In this document: positions 4,080 through 6,849 of the stretch, one piece after another
Layout: every line of letters starts with the position of its first letter
How positions within the stretch are numbered: position 1 is the stretch's first letter
Source: Nitrososphaerales archaeon
GTDB taxonomy: Archaea; Thermoproteota; Nitrososphaeria; Nitrososphaerales; CADDZS01
DNA length: 6,849 nucleotides
Reading direction: 5' to 3'
Assembly: GCA_030043455.1 (NCBI GenBank)
Contig: JASHXQ010000037.1
Span: forward strand, 1 to 6,849
The notes under the pieces: model-generated
What the model was told of the DNA's origin: nothing
The model's database searches: none
The model's input: only the letters and a program-made list of their open reading frames with translations
Made by a program: the position numbers and the translations under genes

Positions 4080-5102
4080 ATGAGTGTCGTGATGAAGCCC
4101 GGAGCTTCACCGAAAGAAATGGCTCGCGTCCTAAAGACGATCAGATCCCGCGGCCTGAAAACGGATACCATGTTCGGAGAATTCCAGAATGTGATCGGGA
4201 TCATTGGAGACGAGAAAAAGATCGATCTTGGTTTCTTGCAATCTCTGCCCGGAGTACAGGAAGTCATCACGATTCAGGTTCCCTATCGATTGGTCAGCCG
4301 GAGTTACATCAACCGGGACATTGTCTTGGTAATCGATGGGGTGGAGATCGGTGGGGATAATCCGCCCGTCTATATTGCCGGGCCCTGCTCCATCGAAAGC
4401 TACGAGCAGCTCCACCGGATCGGGAAGAAGGTGAAGGAAGCCGGCGCCCAGATGCTGCGTGGCGGAGCCTACAAGCCTCGAACTTCTATCCACTCCTTTC
4501 AAGGACTGGGGCTCGCTGGATTGAAACACCTGAAAGACGTCGGAAAAGATCTACGAATGCCCACAGTCACCGAAGTGAGGAGTGAATTCGACGTAAAGGC
4601 AGTTGCGAGATACGCGGACGTCCTTCAGATCGGGGCTCGTAACATGTACAATCAGGATTTGCTCGAAGAGTGTGCCAAGACCAAGAAACCCATCCTCTTC
4701 AAACGGGGTTTCTCCGCACAGATCGATGAATATCTGAGCTTCGCTGAACGGATCGCCGCTCATGGCAACAAGCAAATACTACTGTGCGAACGCGGGATCA
4801 CACCCCTCGGTGGATCATTCAAACCGGCCACACGGTTCACGCTTGACCTCAATGCCGTGCCACTGCTGCGCAAGGAGACACCCTTCCCCGTAATAGCCGA
4901 TCCCAGCCACGGGACGGGACGACGAGATCTAGTCTTGCCCATGAGCAAGGCCGCGGTCGCCTGTGGAGCTCATGGTTTGATGATCGAGGTGCACGACCGT
5001 CCGGAAGAAGCTCTGAGTGACGCCGCTCAAGCACTGGATCCTCAGGACCTCGTCCAGTTGATCAAGGATTGTGGCGAGGTCTACCGAGCGGTGGCCCGGT
5101 GA
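4080..5102 (+). CDS. aroF: 3-deoxy-7-phosphoheptulonate (DAHP) synthase with N-terminal regulatory domain
   Basis: Condenses phosphoenolpyruvate and erythrose 4-phosphate to DAHP, the first step of the shikimate pathway to Phe, Tyr and Trp, in the cytoplasm. The 340 residues match the type I-beta enzyme with an N-terminal ferredoxin-like domain (Thermotoga maritima type, about 338). Residues 1-70 ([31 protein letters not shown]) form the regulatory domain, which in that enzyme gives inhibition by Tyr/Phe. The TIM barrel carries IAGPCSIES (99-107), [20 protein letters not shown] (125-144), [48 protein letters not shown] and [20 protein letters not shown]. The metal-ligand set is complete: Cys103, His277, Glu303, Asp314. 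PEP and phosphate-binding Lys132, Arg134, Lys208 and Arg209 are present. ATG 4080 aligns with the start of known enzymes. The segment between ERGI and TRFTLD appears about four residues longer than in T. maritima. Other aro genes are not in the window. It overlaps the downstream gene by 32 nt. Confidence 0.97.
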   Translation: MSVVMKPGASPKEMARVLKTIRSRGLKTDTMFGEFQNVIGIIGDEKKIDLGFLQSLPGVQEVITIQVPYRLVSRSYINRDIVLVIDGVEIGGDNPPVYIAGPCSIESYEQLHRIGKKVKEAGAQMLRGGAYKPRTSIHSFQGLGLAGLKHLKDVGKDLRMPTVTEVRSEFDVKAVARYADVLQIGARNMYNQDLLEECAKTKKPILFKRGFSAQIDEYLSFAERIAAHGNKQILLCERGITPLGGSFKPATRFTLDLNAVPLLRKETPFPVIADPSHGTGRRDLVLPMSKAAVACGAHGLMIEVHDRPEEALSDAAQALDPQDLVQLIKDCGEVYRAVAR

Positions 5103-6570
5103 TACCGGGTCGGCCTCAAGAACTGGCCTTATCGTAATTGTGATCATAGTAATCGCAGTCATCGGCCTCGCTGCGGGTCTCGTTTTCCTAACTTCATCGT
5201 CAACCACGACCTCGAGCAGCTCCACCTCTACATCCTCCACGATCTTTGAAACTTCAACATCATTCAGTCCTTCAAGCACGCAAGTCACTACCTTTGTTCC
5301 TCCGAGTGGCAATTATTCAGCCAGCTATCTGACCTATCACAGGGATCTGGTACACGATGGGTATGATCCCAGCGAACCTCCGTACCAATCTCCCTCCCTT
5401 GTCTGGATGTCTCCCACCTTGGATGGGGCAAGTTATGCTGAGCCCTTGGTATACAAGGGTCTAATTTATGCGGTTACTGAAAACGATTCCGTATACGCCC
5501 TAAACGAGTTCACGGGACAAGTCGTCTGGAGGGTGAATCTGGGCACACCCGTTCCAGGAAACACGCTTCCATGTGGTGATATCGATCCCTCGGGGATCAC
5601 GGGAACGCCGGTCATAGACCCAGCTGTCAACGAGATCTTCGTTGTCGGATATCTCTACCCGCCCCAGCACCATGTCCTCTTTGCTCTAAGTTTACAAAAC
5701 GGAAGCATGGTCTTCCAACGAACAATTGATCCTCCCGGAGTTAGCCCACTGGTTGAACAGCAGAGGGGGGCCCTCGAACTTGCAAATGGCACGATCTACA
5801 TTCCCTACGGTGGACTCGCCGGGGATTGCGGCCAATATCACGGGTACGTGCTGGGCGTACATGAAGACAACTCGTCGGCCACCCTCTCCTATGCCGTGCC
5901 CAGCGTGCGTGAAGCTGGCATTTGGGCTCCTTCGGGAGTCTCGATTGATTCCTCCGGCATTTACGCCACCACGGGAAACAGCGGCTCGAACTCCGCCTTT
6001 GATTTTGGGAATGCAGTGATCCATCTTTCCTTTGGGTTAAACGAGACAGACTATTACGCTCCGAGTAATTGGGTGTCCCTCAATTCGGGTGACGTGGATC
6101 TGGGTTCACTGGCTCCCACGCTTTTAGGCAATGACACGATCTTTCAGATTGGGAAGGGAGGAGTGGGCTATCTCCTAAACGAGTCCGACCTGGGTGGGAT
6201 CGGTGGGCAGGAATTTTCAATGAATATTTGCGACGGCGCGATCGGCGGCACCGCGTACTTGGCAGGCGTGATATACATCCCGTGTTATGACGGCCTGTTT
6301 GCGGTGAAAATACAGCTGTCACCGACCCCCGCCTTCACAAACCTGTGGAATAACACAGTGGTTCCCTTCGGTCCCCCGATCATTGCAGGAGGAGTGATCT
6401 GGTCGATCGACAGTAGTGATCATGCCCTCCACGCTCTCGCCCTAGATACCGGGAAGGAGCTCTTCTCCAGCAGCGGTCTGGGAGGAGTGGCTCACTTCGA
6501 AACCCCCTCCTCGGCGAATGGCCTCATCTTTGCCGCAGGCAATGATGCAATCTACGCGTTCTCGATATAG
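5071..6570 (+). CDS. Membrane-anchored extracytoplasmic PQQ-like beta-propeller protein
   Basis: A 499-residue protein. Residues 1-18 are a short cytoplasmic tail, 19-40 a single membrane helix (GLIVIVIIVIAVIGLAAGLV), and 41-75 a Ser/Thr-rich, probably O-glycosylated stalk. Residues 85-499 form a PQQ-type propeller. Blade motifs include VYALNEFTGQVVWRV (141-155), VLFALSLQNGSMVF (202-215), GLFAVKI (408-414), LHALALDTGKELF (453-465) and AIYAFSI at the end. About nine N-glycosylation sequons (for example NYS 81, NGS 210, NET 324, NES 370) and four cysteines (168, 253, 387, 405) fit a cell-surface location. No PQQ-enzyme active-site set (Ca-binding Glu/Asp, vicinal Cys pair) is evident, so a binding or scaffold role is likelier than a dehydrogenase; this is inference. 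The start GTG 5071 is forced, because an in-frame TGA lies at 5059 and no other start precedes the membrane helix. It overlaps aroF by 32 nt, suggesting co-transcription and coupling, though no shared function is apparent. Confidence 0.9.
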   Translation: MARSTERWPGDTGSASRTGLIVIVIIVIAVIGLAAGLVFLTSSSTTTSSSSTSTSSTIFETSTSFSPSSTQVTTFVPPSGNYSASYLTYHRDLVHDGYDPSEPPYQSPSLVWMSPTLDGASYAEPLVYKGLIYAVTENDSVYALNEFTGQVVWRVNLGTPVPGNTLPCGDIDPSGITGTPVIDPAVNEIFVVGYLYPPQHHVLFALSLQNGSMVFQRTIDPPGVSPLVEQQRGALELANGTIYIPYGGLAGDCGQYHGYVLGVHEDNSSATLSYAVPSVREAGIWAPSGVSIDSSGIYATTGNSGSNSAFDFGNAVIHLSFGLNETDYYAPSNWVSLNSGDVDLGSLAPTLLGNDTIFQIGKGGVGYLLNESDLGGIGGQEFSMNICDGAIGGTAYLAGVIYIPCYDGLFAVKIQLSPTPAFTNLWNNTVVPFGPPIIAGGVIWSIDSSDHALHALALDTGKELFSSSGLGGVAHFETPSSANGLIFAAGNDAIYAFSI

Positions 6571-6804
6571 CTCTACCTCATCAGATCGGCTGTGGAAGGG
6601 ACAGTCCGATTTCGCAATCTTGGGTTCCAGCGGTATCTCAGGATTCGAGCCCGGGATTTTGGCGGCCACGATGGAAAACCCGATCAGGGAGAAGAGGTCC
6701 TGAATCACCAAACCCAAAGTCAGGCCGAGTTGTCCAATTACGAGGGAGAATTTTCCCCACAGGATCAGCCACACACTCCAACCTGCTTCGGGAGCTGGAC
6801 TCAC
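6442..6804 (-). CDS. Doubtful hydrophobic ORF antisense to the 3' end of the propeller gene
   Basis: 120 residues from GTG 6804. The part outside the propeller gene (residues 1-78) has a long hydrophobic stretch (WSVWLILWGKFSLVIGQLGL, then TLGLVIQDLFSLIGFSIVAA) that could form one or two membrane helices. It then gives KIPGSNPEIPLEPKIAKSDC, with natural-looking codons. A TATA-like AAAATAA (minus strand) lies about 23 bp before the GTG. Against it, the last 43 codons lie antisense within the propeller coding region, a tail-to-tail overlap of 129 bp, and a 3' hairpin of the propeller gene lies inside it. It may be a real small membrane-protein gene that has lost its natural stop, a decayed remnant, or chance. 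I do not recognise it. Confidence 0.3.
   Translation of the reverse strand: MSPAPEAGWSVWLILWGKFSLVIGQLGLTLGLVIQDLFSLIGFSIVAAKIPGSNPEIPLEPKIAKSDCPFHSRSDEVELYRERVDCIIACGKDEAIRRGGGFEVSHSSQTAAGEELLPGI
6585..6610 (+). terminator. Hairpin downstream of the propeller gene
   Basis: ATCGGCTGT (6585-6593) pairs with ACAG-t-CCGAT (6601-6610): nine base pairs with one bulged T and a seven-base loop GGAAGGG. It starts 14 nt after the TAG stop and is followed by TTTC, only a minimal U-run. Like the 2304-2341 stem, the bulge is a single T in the right arm. It is a plausible 3'-end structure of the aroF-propeller transcript; whether it terminates transcription is inference. Confidence 0.4.
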
Positions 6805-6849
6805 TGGTGAGTGGATCTAGTTCTTATTTTGAGAAGGATTCTATCAAGG

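Noticed and set aside
4063..4083. Mini-ORF MFVILP whose TGA overlaps the aroF ATG, considered as an attenuation leader
   Set aside because: It contains only one Phe and no Tyr or Trp, AGGAA is too close to serve as an SD, and no alternative hairpins are visible.
5726..6322. ORFs on both strands within the propeller gene
   Set aside because: They overlap a long gene with clear domain structure and show no independent start signals or families.

Overview
The window most likely comes from an archaeon, probably a soil or sediment member of the Thaumarchaeota (Nitrososphaerota). Four things point there. Several genes have a TATA-like box 23-29 bp before the start codon and little or no Shine-Dalgarno (SD) sequence, as on leaderless archaeal transcripts. 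There is a small helical protein resembling the thaumarchaeal NitrOD5/DUF3227-type domain. A surface protein combines one N-terminal membrane anchor, a Ser/Thr linker, a PQQ-type beta-propeller and many N-glycosylation sequons. Compact genes lie on both strands. No rRNA or other taxonomic marker is present, so this is inference (about 0.65).

Left part, 1-2417: an accessory-looking region rich in regulators. It starts with the 3' end of a membrane-protein gene (1-102). Convergent to that is a gene for a protein made of two tandem Cro/C1-like helix-turn-helix (HTH) units (144-692, minus). Next is a divergent unit. On one side is a ribbon-helix-helix (RHH) regulator with an unrecognised C-terminal domain (936-1499, minus). 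On the other side is an overlapping gene pair (1604-1993 and 1959-2294, plus), whose second member carries the NitrOD5-like domain. Between them lie two TGT-N3-ACA dyads centred exactly 21 bp apart, a good candidate operator for the RHH protein.

This divergent unit is bracketed by two copies, in the same orientation, of a degenerate noncoding element (841-914 and 2343-2417). In both copies the order is a stem-loop, a one-base gap, an ACTC/GAGT mini-hairpin, a GGGAGGGG-CCC block, and an alternating purine-pyrimidine tract with GCGCGTGCG. From ACTC to GCGCGTGCG is exactly 60 bp in both. The preceding stems differ in sequence but both pair. This is the most novel signal in the window. The region 2418-2684 has no convincing gene.

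Right part, 2724-6570: conventional genes. These are a small two-CxxC zinc-ribbon protein (2724-2999), an SRPBCC/START-like protein (3044-3472), a convergent multi-pass membrane protein of unknown function (3493-3936, minus), and DAHP synthase, the first enzyme of the shikimate pathway (4080-5102). The last gene, for the membrane-anchored extracytoplasmic PQQ-type propeller protein (5071-6570), overlaps DAHP synthase by 32 nt, so the two are probably co-transcribed. A hairpin follows its stop codon. A doubtful hydrophobic ORF lies on the opposite strand at the right edge (6442-6804).

The conventional genes show no shared pathway. The functional story is in the left part: an RHH regulator probably controls its own gene and the divergent NitrOD5-like pair, and the whole cassette may have arrived or been duplicated as a unit bounded by the repeats.
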